DNA of 64,000 nucleotides from Gemmatimonadota bacterium (lineage in GTDB: Bacteria > Gemmatimonadota > Gemmatimonadetes > Palauibacterales > Palauibacteraceae). The stretch is from assembly GCA_022826685.1 (NCBI GenBank), contig JAJDUL010000049.1, forward strand, positions 1-64,000, given 5' to 3'. Below, piece by piece: positions 17,522-25,998 of the stretch. The first letter of the stretch is position 1, and the number at the start of each line of letters is the position of its first letter. A model generated the notes under the pieces. The model did no database searches and was not told the DNA's origin. It saw only the letters and a list, made by a program, of their open reading frames with translations. The translations under genes were made by a program, and so were the position numbers.

Positions 17522-18241
17522 TTAGCTGGCCCGACGCAACCAGGCGGATATTCTCTCCTGAACGGCGGCGGCCGCCCGTGCGGGATCCGGAGCGCTTCGG
17601 ATAGGTCGTCCCATGACGATGTAGTCGGCTCCGGACTCGAACGCGGTCTCGACATCCACGGTCCGTTTCTGGTCGTCGGTCCCGGCCTCCGTCGCCGCGC
17701 GGATGCCGGGGACGACGATGCGAAACCGTTGAGACACCGCGGAGCGAATTCGGGCGGCCTCGTGACCGGAGCTGATGACGCCGGCGCACCCGATACTCTC
17801 CGCCCGACGGGCTCGCGACAGGACGACAGCCCCGACGTCGGCCTCAAAGCCGAGGTCCTCCATGTCGGCCCGGTCGAGACTCGTCAGAACGGTCACCGCG
17901 AGGATTCCGAGATCGCCCGCAGCGGCGTCGCAGGCCGCACGGAGGATCGCGTCGTTCCCGTGTACCGTGACGAAATCCACGTCCCGCGTCCGGAGTTGTC
18001 GGACAGCGGAGCCGACGGTCTGTGGAACATCGAAAAGCTTGAGGTCGGCAAAAACCTTCTTGTCCCTGGAGCGAAGCCAGTCGGCCAGCTCGAAGTATCC
18101 TCCGGAAAGAAAAAGCTCCAGGCCGATCTTGTAGAAGGAAACGGTATCGGCCAGCGAGTCGACGAGCTCTCGCGCCTCTGAAGCGGTTGGAACGTCCAGC
18201 GCGAGGATCAGTCGGTCGGTCGCGGGGATCGTTGCGGCGAT
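17522..18241 (-). CDS. pyrF: Orotidine 5'-phosphate decarboxylase
   Basis: The complete OMP decarboxylase barrel is readable in one frame. N-terminal DRLILALDVPTASEA and FYKIGLELFLSGG precede the catalytic motif VFADLKLFDVP (DxKxxD-type), then FVTVHGNDAILRAA and the phosphate-binding end GADYIVMGRPIRSAPDP. The frame has no ATG, GTG or TTG between an in-frame TGA at 18350-18352 (inside a parS site) and the GTG at 17980, which is within the barrel. GGGAGG (18247-18252) lies five bases before an ATC at 18241, taken here as the likely start; a CTG at 18259 is another choice. It catalyses the last step of UMP synthesis. Confidence 0.85.
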   Translation of the reverse strand: MAATIPATDRLILALDVPTASEARELVDSLADTVSFYKIGLELFLSGGYFELADWLRSRDKKVFADLKLFDVPQTVGSAVRQLRTRDVDFVTVHGNDAILRAACDAAAGDLGILAVTVLTSLDRADMEDLGFEADVGAVVLSRARRAESIGCAGVISSGHEAARIRSAVSQRFRIVVPGIRAATEAGTDDQKRTVDVETAFESGADYIVMGRPIRSAPDPARAAAAVQERISAWLRRAS

Positions 18242-18345
18242 ATCGGCCTCCCGGAACAGGGTGGATCGGTGCTGAACTGCGGCGAGTGGAGGACGAAGCT
18301 CTTTCCCGGCGTACGTGCCTGCAAGGGGCGTCGACCGCGAGCGAT

Positions 18346-18361
18346 GGTTTCACGTGAAACA
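18346..18361. promoter_or_regulatory. parS: parS centromere site 1
   Basis: GGTTTCACGTGAAACA matches the 16-bp ParB-binding consensus TGTTTCACGTGAAACA at 15 of 16 positions. It lies between pyrF and parA, 66 bases from site 2. Confidence 0.9.
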
Positions 18362-18411
18362 TCTCGTTCCTTCGCCGGGAGCCCGATTGGCCCGTCACGA
18401 CCTCCATCGCG

Positions 18412-18427
18412 CGTTTCACGTGAAACA
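18412..18427. promoter_or_regulatory. parS: parS centromere site 2
   Basis: CGTTTCACGTGAAACA, again 15 of 16 against the ParB consensus with only position 1 different. The 380-base pyrF-parA gap (18242-18621) holds both sites and otherwise shows no gene. Confidence 0.9.
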
Positions 18428-18621
18428 AGGGTCCACCCGTCCTCGTGCGGCACTGCACCAGGTTCGCCCGGCTCACGAGAGCCGCGTATATTGGACCACC
18501 TCGCGGGAGAGGACGTTCGGCGGCGCGAAGACCCCATTTGTCCCGCTCCGGCGCCATGACATTAGTTCGTTACGAGGTATACGCTTACAGTGCGTGTCGG
18601 TACAGCGAGGGGCGGATCGAT

Positions 18622-19395
18622 TTGGGCCGGGTGATCGCGATTGCAAATCAGAAGGGCGGGGTGGGCAAGACCACCACGGCGATCAACCTCGGTGCCTCGC
18701 TGGCGATCGCGGAGCGCAACACCCTCGTCATCGATTGCGACCCGCAGGGCAACGCGACATCCGGCTTCGGGCTGCGCAAGGATGGAGGCGTCCCCAGCGT
18801 CTACGACTGCCTCGTAAACGGACAACCGCTTGAGGCCGCCGTGCGGCCGGAAGTCCACTTCCCATGTCTGTCCGTGGTGTCCGCGAGCCGGGACCTGACC
18901 GGTGCCGAGGTGGAATTGATCGATCGGTCGGATCGCCAGCGCATCCTCGGCCGGAAGATCGAGGCGCTGCAGGATGACTTCGAGTACATCCTGATCGACT
19001 CACCGCCGTCCCTCGGACTCCTCACGCTGAATGCACTGGCCGCTGCGGACGCCGTGCTTATCCCGATCCAGTGTGAGTTCTATGCGTTGGAAGGGCTGAG
19101 CCAGCTCCTGAACACCGTGCGGCTGGTACAACGCAGCATCAACCCGGAACTCGAGATCGAGGGGGTGCTGCTGACGATGTACGATTCGCGTCTCAACCTG
19201 GCCAAACAGGTGGCCGCCGAGGCGCGTGAGTACTTCGGAGGCAAGGTCTTCGACACCATGATCCCGAGGAACATCCGGCTCGCCGAGGCCCCGAGTTTCG
19301 GAGAACCGATCGCGCTGTACGACGTCCTGTCGAGCGGAGCCCGCGGATACCTGAGCCTGGCCTGGGAACTGATCGATCGGCACAGGAGTTCGTAG
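18622..19395 (+). CDS. parA: Chromosome partitioning ATPase ParA/Soj
   Basis: 257 residues from TTG 18622, preceded by GAGGGG; this gives the canonical Soj start (M)GRVIAIANQKGGVGKTTTA. An upstream ATG at 18556 would add 22 unlikely residues. The deviant Walker A KGGVGKTT is followed by DCDPQGNATSGFG and DSPPSLGLLTLNA. It forms dynamic gradients on the nucleoid that drive ParB-parS segregation. Two parS sites lie within 300 bases upstream; parB follows after two bases. Confidence 0.97.
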   Translation: MGRVIAIANQKGGVGKTTTAINLGASLAIAERNTLVIDCDPQGNATSGFGLRKDGGVPSVYDCLVNGQPLEAAVRPEVHFPCLSVVSASRDLTGAEVELIDRSDRQRILGRKIEALQDDFEYILIDSPPSLGLLTLNALAAADAVLIPIQCEFYALEGLSQLLNTVRLVQRSINPELEIEGVLLTMYDSRLNLAKQVAAEAREYFGGKVFDTMIPRNIRLAEAPSFGEPIALYDVLSSGARGYLSLAWELIDRHRSS

Positions 19396-19397
19396 GC

Positions 19398-20291
19398 TTG
19401 CCCCGGAGCGACCGGCGTCTCGGGAAGGGGCTTGGGGCCCTGCTGAGCGAAAACCTCGGAACGGAAGGCGTCTCGGCGGAAGCGGAGATTCCGGTCGAAG
19501 CCATCCAGGCGAACCCGTTTCAGCCTCGCGGCGACTTCGATCCGGACCGCCTCGCGGAACTCGCGGCCTCCATCCGCGAGAACGGTCTGCTGCAACCTGT
19601 CGTCGTCAGACCCGTAGGGGAGGCGTTCGAGATCGTCGTGGGCGAGCGACGATTCCGGGCGATTCAGAGTCTCGGATGGACATCGGTTCCAGCCCTGGTG
19701 CGGGAGCTGGACGACGAACAGATGCTGGTCGTGGCCCTCGTCGAAAATCTCCAACGCCATGACCTGTCAGCACTTGAAGAAGCTCGAGGGTATCGTCGAC
19801 TGATGGAGGACTTCGATCTGACGCAGGAAGAAGTAGGGCGGCATGTGGGGCGGGACAGGTCGACCGTGGCGAACGCCCTTCGGCTGCTCGCCCTGCCGGA
19901 GGCGGTGCTGGGCCTGCTCGCGAAAGGGAAACTGTCCGCGGGTCACGGCCGGGCCCTGCTGACGTTGTCCACATCTGAAGAGCAGACCCGCTTTGCGCTG
20001 GAAGCGGTGGAGGAGGCGTGGTCCGTGCGGGAGACGGAACGTCGCGTCCGCCGGGGCCGCCCGACACGCCGGGGGCGGAAGACAGGGCAGAGAAAGTCGA
20101 CAGCGTCGGGCGATCCCTTTGTGAAACGGGCTGAACTGGGGCTTGAGCGAGGGTTCGGGACCCAGGTGCGGATCCGGACGCGGTCGGATGGAGCGGGCGA
20201 GGTCGTCGTGCGTTTCCACGACACGGATGATTTTCTGCGGCTCGTGGCCTTGATGGGTGGCGACGAACTCGCGGCGGAGCTTCGCGAATGA
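19398..20291 (+). CDS. parB: Chromosome partitioning protein ParB/Spo0J
   Basis: 297 residues, TTG start with AGGAG nine bases upstream. The N-terminal CTPase/ParB domain contains NPFQPRGDFDPDRLAELAAS, GLLQPVVVRP and the nucleotide motif GERRFRA. The helix-turn-helix that reads parS is in LTQEEVGRHVGRDRSTVANA. The C-terminal dimerisation part ends with VVVRFHDTDDFLRLVALM. It overlaps the M23 peptidase start (ATGA). Confidence 0.97.
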   Translation: MPRSDRRLGKGLGALLSENLGTEGVSAEAEIPVEAIQANPFQPRGDFDPDRLAELAASIRENGLLQPVVVRPVGEAFEIVVGERRFRAIQSLGWTSVPALVRELDDEQMLVVALVENLQRHDLSALEEARGYRRLMEDFDLTQEEVGRHVGRDRSTVANALRLLALPEAVLGLLAKGKLSAGHGRALLTLSTSEEQTRFALEAVEEAWSVRETERRVRRGRPTRRGRKTGQRKSTASGDPFVKRAELGLERGFGTQVRIRTRSDGAGEVVVRFHDTDDFLRLVALMGGDELAAELRE

Positions 20292-21100
20292 CGGTTCTCC
20301 GGCAATGGACGCTGCAGTTGGTTCGACGGGACGGCCGGCGCGTACGATCCCTGCCACTCGGTCGTGCGCGGGTGCTTCTCTCGGTGGCGGGCGCGCTCGT
20401 CGGCCTGATCGGCCTCGGGTTTCTGGGGGGCTTCCTGACGGCTTCCCGGGTCGAGTCCAGTCGCATACTCGAGCTGGAAGCGGAAGTCGCGGCGCTCGAG
20501 AGCGAGCGCGAACGGATGAGCCAGCTGGCGGGCCGTCTGAACGAACTCGAGCAAGAGTTCGGTCTTCTGCAGGATGCGGTGACCGCTGGCCGGCCGGCCG
20601 GGTCTCCGCCGGTGAACGTCGTCCCCAGGGGAGGCAGCGAGGTCGGGTCACGAACCTCCGCAGAGGCTGCGACCCTGGCCTGGCCCCTCACACAGCGTGG
20701 CTTCGTCACCCGTCACTTCGGCTCACGGCCGGACTATTCCCGTGACGGGCATACCGGGTTGGACATCGCGGTACCGACGGGGTCGTACGTCCGGGCGATC
20801 CAGGCGGGACGGGTCGAGGAGGCGGGGGAAGACCCGATCTACGGAAAGTTCCTGCGGATTGCGCACGCCGATGGGCTAACGTCATTGTATGGCCACAACG
20901 CCTGGCTGTTCGCTGCGGCCGGCGACGAAGTGGAGCGACTCGAGGTCATCGCCCTCGCAGGGAACACGGGAAGATCCTCGGCTCCGCATCTGCACCTGGA
21001 GCTCGCCAGGAACGGCGCACTATTGGACCCTCTCTCGCTGGTGGCGGACCTCAGCGGTCGGGACAACACCGGGGCCCCGGCGGAGAGACAACCGGAGTAA
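20288..21100 (+). CDS. M23-family peptidoglycan endopeptidase with coiled coil
   Basis: 270 residues: an N-terminal transmembrane helix near residues 30-52 (VLLSVAGALVGLIGLGFLGG), a coiled coil (LELEAEVAALESERERMSQL) and a C-terminal LytM/M23 domain. The zinc motifs are complete: HTGLDIAVP (HxxxD) and HLHLEL (HxH). Probably a periplasmic cell-wall hydrolase or regulator. It is translationally coupled to parB and followed by bactofilin, linking chromosome segregation with cell-shape genes as in other bacteria with parAB-bacM-lmdC-like loci. Confidence 0.92.
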   Translation: MTVLRQWTLQLVRRDGRRVRSLPLGRARVLLSVAGALVGLIGLGFLGGFLTASRVESSRILELEAEVAALESERERMSQLAGRLNELEQEFGLLQDAVTAGRPAGSPPVNVVPRGGSEVGSRTSAEAATLAWPLTQRGFVTRHFGSRPDYSRDGHTGLDIAVPTGSYVRAIQAGRVEEAGEDPIYGKFLRIAHADGLTSLYGHNAWLFAAAGDEVERLEVIALAGNTGRSSAPHLHLELARNGALLDPLSLVADLSGRDNTGAPAERQPE

Positions 21101-21112
21101 GGATAGGAGCAA

Positions 21113-21565
21113 ATGGCTAGAGATTCTCGACATGGCGGGCCCACCCGCGAGCTGAGCGACGTCGTCTCGGTCGTCGCGCCCGGAATGACGATCCTCGGGG
21201 ACGTGATGTGCGATGGCACGGTCCGGGTCGAAGGCAAGATCGAAGGCTCGATCAAGGCAACAAAATCGGTTGTCGTCGGCAAGGACGGTCGTATTACCGG
21301 TGATATCGAGACGCAGGATGTCGTAGTGGCCGGTACCGTCATAGGGACCGTGGCGGGAGCCAGCCGCGTGGAGTTGCAGGAAACCTGCAAGATCGAGGGT
21401 GATATTCGGAGCCGCCGGGTGAAACTCGAGGAGGGTGGCCAGATCGAGGGCCGTCTCCACATGACGGGGAAGGCCGCGGACGAAAAGCCGGCCGCCTCCG
21501 CCGGCAAGGGTGCGTCCCCATCAATCCAGCCGCAGAAGCCTCAGCGCGCGGCCGGGCGCAGCTGA
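21113..21565 (+). CDS. Bactofilin cytoskeletal protein
   Basis: 150 residues. The central DUF583/bactofilin beta-helix is evident: SVVAPGMTILGDVMCDGTVR, VEGKIEGSIKATKSVVVGKD, GRITGDIETQDVVVAGTVIG, then CKIEGDIRSRRVKLEEGGQI. The flexible termini are typical. AGGAG precedes the ATG. Bactofilins polymerise without nucleotide and scaffold cell-wall enzymes; the adjacent M23 peptidase upstream fits the known bactofilin-peptidase pairing. Confidence 0.95.
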   Translation: MARDSRHGGPTRELSDVVSVVAPGMTILGDVMCDGTVRVEGKIEGSIKATKSVVVGKDGRITGDIETQDVVVAGTVIGTVAGASRVELQETCKIEGDIRSRRVKLEEGGQIEGRLHMTGKAADEKPAASAGKGASPSIQPQKPQRAAGRS

Positions 21566-21655
21566 AGCGAGGTCTTCGCCCGCCCGGTCTCCCGACCGCA
21601 GCGGTCGCACCGTGCCGGGGTGGGCGATCCGCTTGACGGAATCCCGTAACCGCGG

Positions 21656-22642
21656 ATGAGGGACACCCTCCTCTTCGCCTTCGCGTTTGTGCCCCTCACG
21701 CTCGGCGCGGACTGGCTCGTTCGCGGCGCCGCCGGCTTGGCGCAGCGATTCGGTGTCAGCCCGCTCGTCGTCGGCCTGACGGTCGTCGCTTTCGGCACCT
21801 CGGCCCCGGAGCTGGTCGTAAGCGCGCTTGCATCCCTGGAGGGCCGGGCGGACGTAGCCGTCGGCAACATCATGGGCTCCACGGCCGCGAACGTAGGCCT
21901 GATCGTGGGCGTCGGCGCCTTGATTCGGCCGATCGAGGTCCACCGCAGCGTCATCGTGCGCGAGACGCCCCTCGTCATCGTCGTCCTCTCCCTGGTGATG
22001 GTGCTGTCGCTCAACGACGCCGTCGGCCGACTGGACGGATTCGTGCTCGTAGCCGGTTGGGCGCTGTACCTGTTCTTCCTCCTGAAGTGGGAACGAGTGG
22101 GCCTGTTCGGGAAGACGGATCGGCCCCCCGCTGCGGACGCGCACGGGCCGGGTGCCGGGGGCAACTCCGAGGAAACCGACGTCGCGGCGCCGGGCGTCTG
22201 GTGGTCGCTTGTACGGGTCGGCCTCGGCCTGCCCAGTCTCGCATACGGAGCGAAGTGGCTGCTGGAGGGCGCGGAAGGGATCGCCAGGTCGCTGGCCGTC
22301 CCCGAGGCGGTGATCGCCGCCACGATGATCGCGGTCGGCACTTCGCTTCCCGAGTTGGCTTCGACGCTGGTGGCGGCCTTCCGGCGCATGGGAGACATCG
22401 CGATCGGAAACGTAATCGGCTCGAACATATTCAATCTCGGCCTGGTGCTCGGAACCGCCGCGCTCGTTCGTCCGCTCGTTCTCCATCCAACCATCGTCGT
22501 TGGCTACGTGCTCCCGGCCCTGGCTTTCTCGGTCATCCTCATCCCCCTCGCGCTGCACCGGGGTACGGTGCAGAGGTGGGAGGGCGGCCTGCTCCTGCTC
22601 CTCTATCTCGCCTACATCGTGCTCGTCTGGCTGTTCAACTGA
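21656..22642 (+). CDS. Calcium/sodium antiporter (CaCA family, YrbG-like)
   Basis: 328-residue integral membrane protein with about ten helices in two inverted halves. The alpha repeats are conserved: VVAFGTSAPELVVSA with GNIMGSTAANVGLIVG in the first half, and MIAVGTSLPELASTLVAA with GNVIGSNIFNLGLVLG in the second. The acidic residues of the GTS-PE motifs bind the transported cation. A hydrophilic loop between the halves (about residues 150-180) is Gly/Asp-rich. No operon partner is evident. Confidence 0.95.
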   Translation: MRDTLLFAFAFVPLTLGADWLVRGAAGLAQRFGVSPLVVGLTVVAFGTSAPELVVSALASLEGRADVAVGNIMGSTAANVGLIVGVGALIRPIEVHRSVIVRETPLVIVVLSLVMVLSLNDAVGRLDGFVLVAGWALYLFFLLKWERVGLFGKTDRPPAADAHGPGAGGNSEETDVAAPGVWWSLVRVGLGLPSLAYGAKWLLEGAEGIARSLAVPEAVIAATMIAVGTSLPELASTLVAAFRRMGDIAIGNVIGSNIFNLGLVLGTAALVRPLVLHPTIVVGYVLPALAFSVILIPLALHRGTVQRWEGGLLLLLYLAYIVLVWLFN

Positions 22643-22667
22643 TCCGACCGTCCCCCATCCGATTTTG

Positions 22668-22704
22668 GTTGTCCCGTTGCCAAGCGACAACGTAAAGGGT
22701 TACG
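22668..22704. promoter_or_regulatory. Two palindromes upstream of the AbrB/PIN pair (candidate autoregulatory operator)
   Basis: GTTGTC (22668-22673), 12 bases, GACAAC (22686-22691), followed directly by CGTAA-AGGG-TTACG (22691-22704). They lie 10-46 bases before the antitoxin ATG and overlap a weak promoter-like TTGCCA/TACGGT. AbrB-type antitoxins commonly repress their own promoter at such sites. Confidence 0.45.
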
Positions 22705-22713
22705 GTTCGACTT

Positions 22714-22935
22714 ATGGTCGTTTCGGTAAAGATGAGCAGCAAGAACCAGATCGTGGTCCCAAAAGCCGCGCGGGAGGCGCTCGGCCTTGCACCCGGGGAC
22801 CGGCTCGCGGTGTCGGTCGACGGCGAAACCGTGAGAATGGAAAAGCTGCCGCCGGACGATGACGATCGTCTGCGGGGCCTGCTTCGGGATGTGGTCGACG
22901 CCGGCGATCTCTGGCCCGAACTCGAGGACGTCTGA
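22714..22935 (+). CDS. AbrB/MazE-type antitoxin
   Basis: 73 residues. The SpoVT/AbrB swapped-hairpin fold is clear from MSSKNQIVVPKAAREALGLA, then PGDRLAVSVDGETVRMEKLP. The C-terminal acidic tail (LRDVVDAGDLWPELEDV) probably wraps the cognate toxin. The next gene starts immediately after its TGA. It probably neutralises the PIN protein and represses the pair. Confidence 0.88.
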   Translation: MVVSVKMSSKNQIVVPKAAREALGLAPGDRLAVSVDGETVRMEKLPPDDDDRLRGLLRDVVDAGDLWPELEDV

Positions 22936-23397
22936 TTGGCGGACGCGGCGAACCCCGGCGGTCTCGAGGAACGCCTGACCGGGGCCGAACTCGTTCACGT
23001 CGACGCGCGCGTGTTCGCTCTTCACCTGATCGGCAGGGGCCCGACGAGACAGACCGATATCGTCTTCTCGGGGATTGCGAGCGGCGGCATCAGGGCCCAG
23101 ACGTCGAGTCTGACTCTGTACCAGATCCTCGCCGAGGTGTATCGGCAGGGAAAGCCGGCGTCGGCGCGCGATGTGGCGCGGAACATGCGCCTCTACCCTC
23201 GGCTGGACATCGTGTCGGCCGGCCCCGAGATCGCCATTCAGGCCGCCGAGGTACGGGCGCAGCTTGGAGGTCGGCCGGAACGAGCCCTGCAGATCGCCAC
23301 GGCGCTCGTCTCGGGCGCCGAGGTGTATCTTACATCAGGCTCGGGACTTCGCCGGATTGCCGGCATGCACGTGTTGAACGTCGAAGACTTCGGCTGA
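22936..23397 (+). CDS. PIN-domain toxin-like protein with degenerate active site
   Basis: 153 residues, TTG start directly abutting the antitoxin stop. The PIN fold is suggested by LVHVDARVFALHLIG (first Asp), LTLYQILAEVYRQGKPA (Glu), RALQIATALVSGAEVYLTSG and MHVLNVEDFG. In active VapC-type RNases the third strand-helix reads D-AL-IATAL and the end reads T-N-D; here these are R-ALQIATAL and T-S-G. Two of the four metal-binding acidic positions are therefore missing. It may be an inactive or altered-activity toxin. The reading frame is intact, so it is not a frameshift. Confidence 0.75.
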   Translation: MADAANPGGLEERLTGAELVHVDARVFALHLIGRGPTRQTDIVFSGIASGGIRAQTSSLTLYQILAEVYRQGKPASARDVARNMRLYPRLDIVSAGPEIAIQAAEVRAQLGGRPERALQIATALVSGAEVYLTSGSGLRRIAGMHVLNVEDFG

Positions 23398-23430
23398 GCC
23401 CGCTCCGGGCGCCGGTGCCGCGTTTCACCG

Positions 23431-24171
23431 TTAGCGTCTCCGCACGAGTCTCACGAGCGCCTTCAGCGGGTCGTAGAAGCGGTCGACGACCCGCTCCTTG
23501 AGGGGGATGATCGCGTTGTCCGTGATCGTGATGTGCTCGGGGCACACTTCCGTGCAGCACTTCGTGATGTTGCAGTAACCGATCCCTCCCGCGTCCCGGA
23601 GGAACTCGCTCCGGTCCTCCACATCGATCGGATTGAGGCTGTATCCGGCCGTTCTCACGAGGTAGGTGGGGCCGATGAACTCCTCGTGCTTCCTGTGCGA
23701 CCGGAGGACGTGGCAGACGTCCTGGCAGAGGAAACACTCGATGCACTTCCTCATCTCCTGCGCCCGGTCGATCTCGAACTGCTGCATGCGCCAGCCGTCG
23801 TCCGCATCGCGGGGGCGCGGCCTGAAACGCGGGATGGAGGCGTTGTTCCGGTACGCCTGGGAGACGTCGGCGACGAGGTCCTTGATGACGGGAAAGGCCT
23901 TCATCGGCGTGACCGTGATCGGTTCGTTCTCGCCGTAGTCGGAGAGCCGGGTCATGCACGTCAGGCGGGGGTGCCCGTTGACCTCGCAGCTGCAGGATCC
24001 GCACTTGCCGGCCTTGCAGTTCCAGCGCACCGCGAGATCCGGCGCGTGTTCCGCCTGGATACGGTGGATCGCGTCCAGCACGACCATGCCCTGGTCGGTC
24101 TCCACGGTGTAGGATTCGAGCCGTCCCTCGTCGTCGGACCCGCGGTAGACCTGGAAAGTTCGTTCCGCCAC
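23431..24171 (-). CDS. sdhB: Succinate dehydrogenase/fumarate reductase iron-sulfur subunit
   Basis: 246 residues. The [2Fe-2S] ligands are in CKAGKCGSCSCEVNG and LTC near residues 50-72. The C-terminal [4Fe-4S] and [3Fe-4S] ligands are in CIECFLCQDVCHV and YCNITKCCTEVCPEHI. It passes electrons from SdhA to the membrane quinone site. Last gene of sdhC-sdhA-sdhB, four bases after sdhA. Confidence 0.96.
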   Translation of the reverse strand: MAERTFQVYRGSDDEGRLESYTVETDQGMVVLDAIHRIQAEHAPDLAVRWNCKAGKCGSCSCEVNGHPRLTCMTRLSDYGENEPITVTPMKAFPVIKDLVADVSQAYRNNASIPRFRPRPRDADDGWRMQQFEIDRAQEMRKCIECFLCQDVCHVLRSHRKHEEFIGPTYLVRTAGYSLNPIDVEDRSEFLRDAGGIGYCNITKCCTEVCPEHITITDNAIIPLKERVVDRFYDPLKALVRLVRRR

Positions 24172-24175
24172 CTCG

Positions 24176-25972
24176 CTACACCCCTTCCTCGATGAGCTGC
24201 CTCAGTTCCGCCGGCGGCTCCGACACCGGTTCGGCGTCCGTCACCATCCGTCCCTCGGACGATCGGATGACAAGATTGACCCGCCCGAGCGAGGCGTCGG
24301 AGTCCGGATAATCGATCCGGGTATGCGCGCCGCGGCTCTCCCGGCGCTCGAGCGCCGAAAGGACGACCGCCTCGGCCACGGTGAGCATGACGCGGAGATC
24401 GAGCCAGGTGTGCCAACCCGGGTTGAAGGCTCGCCCGCCGTCGACCGAGCAGCTGTCGAGCGCCCCGCGCAGTCGGTGGACATCCTCGAGGGCGTCGCGC
24501 AGCGCCTCCTCCGTGCGGGCGATTCCGACCTTGTCCTGCATGATCTGCTGCAGTTCCTCCTGCAGGCCGAAGGGATTGCGCCCACCCCCGCGCGCGAAGG
24601 GAGCCGTCGCGCCCGCGACGGCCTCGGACAGCTCGGATGCCGGAATTTCGGCGAGGGATGCGTCTCTCGCCTCTTCCGCGGCCGCGGCGCCGGCGCGCTG
24701 ACCGAACACGATGAGATCCGAGAGGGAATTCCCGCCGAGACGATTGCCGCCGTGCAGGCCCGCGGCCACCTCACCCGCCGCGTACAGCCCGGGAACGCGG
24801 GTCGCGGCCGTCTCGGGGTGTACCTTCACTCCACCCATCGCGTAGTGCGTCGTCGGCCCGACCTCCATCGCATCGGTCGTGATGTCGACGCCCGCCAGCT
24901 CCTTGAACTGGTGATACATGCTCGGGAGCTTGGCCTTGATGTACTCGGGACTCCGCTTCTCCGAGATATTGAGGAAGACGCCGCCGTGCGGACTCCCGCG
25001 TCCGGCCTCGACCTCCGCGACGATCGCCTTCGCCACGACGTCCCGGGTGAGCAGTTCGGGCGGCCGGCGGTTTGCCACGCGGTCGCCTTCCACCCACCGG
25101 TCCGCTTCCTCCTCGCTCTCCGCGTAGTCCCCCTCGAACATCTCGGGGACGTACCGGAACATGAAGCGCTCGCCGTCCCGGTTCGTGAGAACGCCTCCCT
25201 CGCCCCGGACTCCCTCCGTGACGAGCGTGCCGCGCACGCTGGGCGGCCACACCATGCCCGTGGGGTGGAATTGAACGAACTCCATGCCCATCAGTTCGGC
25301 GCCCGCGTCGTAGGCGAGCGCCACCCCGTCGCCTGTGCACTCCCACGAATTGGAGGTCACCTTCCAGGCCTTCCCCAGCCCCCCGGTGGCGAGGACAACC
25401 GTCCGCGCGCGGAAGAGCACGAACTCGCCGGTCGGACGCCAATACGCGAGGGCGCCGGCCACGCGGCCATCCACCACGAGCAGCCGGAACACGGTGCACT
25501 CCATGAAGACGTCGGCCCCTTCGTGCACGGCATGATCCTGAAGGGTCCGGATCATCTCCAGTCCCGTCCGGTCGCCGACGTGTGCCAGCCTCCCGTAGGT
25601 GTGTCCCCCGAACGGACGCTGGTTCATGCGTCCGTCCTCCGCCCGATCGAAGAGGGCGCCCCAGGCCTCGAGTTCTCTCACGCGATCCGGCGACTCCCTG
25701 GCGTGCGCCCGGGCCATGCGCCAATCGCACAGCCCTTTCCCGCCCCGCATGGTGTCGCGGAAATGGACCTGCCAATTGTCTTCGGGGCGGTTGTTGCCGA
25801 GCGCGGCGGCCATCCCGCCTTCGGCCATGACCGTGTGTGCCTTGCCGAGCAGCGACTTGCCGACGAGTCCCACGGATGCGCCGGCCTCGATGGCCGCGAT
25901 CGCCGCGCGGAGCCCTGCGCCTCCGGCTCCGATCACGAGGACGTCATGCTCGTGGCGTTCTGGAATCTCCAT
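24176..25972 (-). CDS. sdhA: Succinate dehydrogenase/fumarate reductase flavoprotein subunit
   Basis: 598 residues from ATG 25972 (MEIPERHEHDVLVIGAGGAG). The longer upstream frame runs into the membrane-anchor gene and is not coding. Motifs are the FAD Rossmann VIGAGGAGLRAAIAAIEAG, the covalent-FAD histidine in KAHTVMAEGGMAAA, the catalytic region FVQFHPTGM and THYAMGGVKVHPE, and the C-terminal GANRLGGNSL equivalent GGNRLGGNSLSDLIVFG. Sequence style (AHTVMAEGG) resembles the mycobacterial Sdh1-type enzyme. It oxidises succinate to fumarate in the TCA cycle. Confidence 0.96.
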   Translation of the reverse strand: MEIPERHEHDVLVIGAGGAGLRAAIAAIEAGASVGLVGKSLLGKAHTVMAEGGMAAALGNNRPEDNWQVHFRDTMRGGKGLCDWRMARAHARESPDRVRELEAWGALFDRAEDGRMNQRPFGGHTYGRLAHVGDRTGLEMIRTLQDHAVHEGADVFMECTVFRLLVVDGRVAGALAYWRPTGEFVLFRARTVVLATGGLGKAWKVTSNSWECTGDGVALAYDAGAELMGMEFVQFHPTGMVWPPSVRGTLVTEGVRGEGGVLTNRDGERFMFRYVPEMFEGDYAESEEEADRWVEGDRVANRRPPELLTRDVVAKAIVAEVEAGRGSPHGGVFLNISEKRSPEYIKAKLPSMYHQFKELAGVDITTDAMEVGPTTHYAMGGVKVHPETAATRVPGLYAAGEVAAGLHGGNRLGGNSLSDLIVFGQRAGAAAAEEARDASLAEIPASELSEAVAGATAPFARGGGRNPFGLQEELQQIMQDKVGIARTEEALRDALEDVHRLRGALDSCSVDGGRAFNPGWHTWLDLRVMLTVAEAVVLSALERRESRGAHTRIDYPDSDASLGRVNLVIRSSEGRMVTDAEPVSEPPAELRQLIEEGV

Positions 25973-25998
25973 GCAAAAGTCCGCTGTGCCCTGTGGGT

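Noticed and set aside
18556-18621. Upstream ATG as parA start
   Set aside because: It would add 22 residues without similarity to ParA; TTG 18622 gives the standard N-terminus and has a ribosome binding site.
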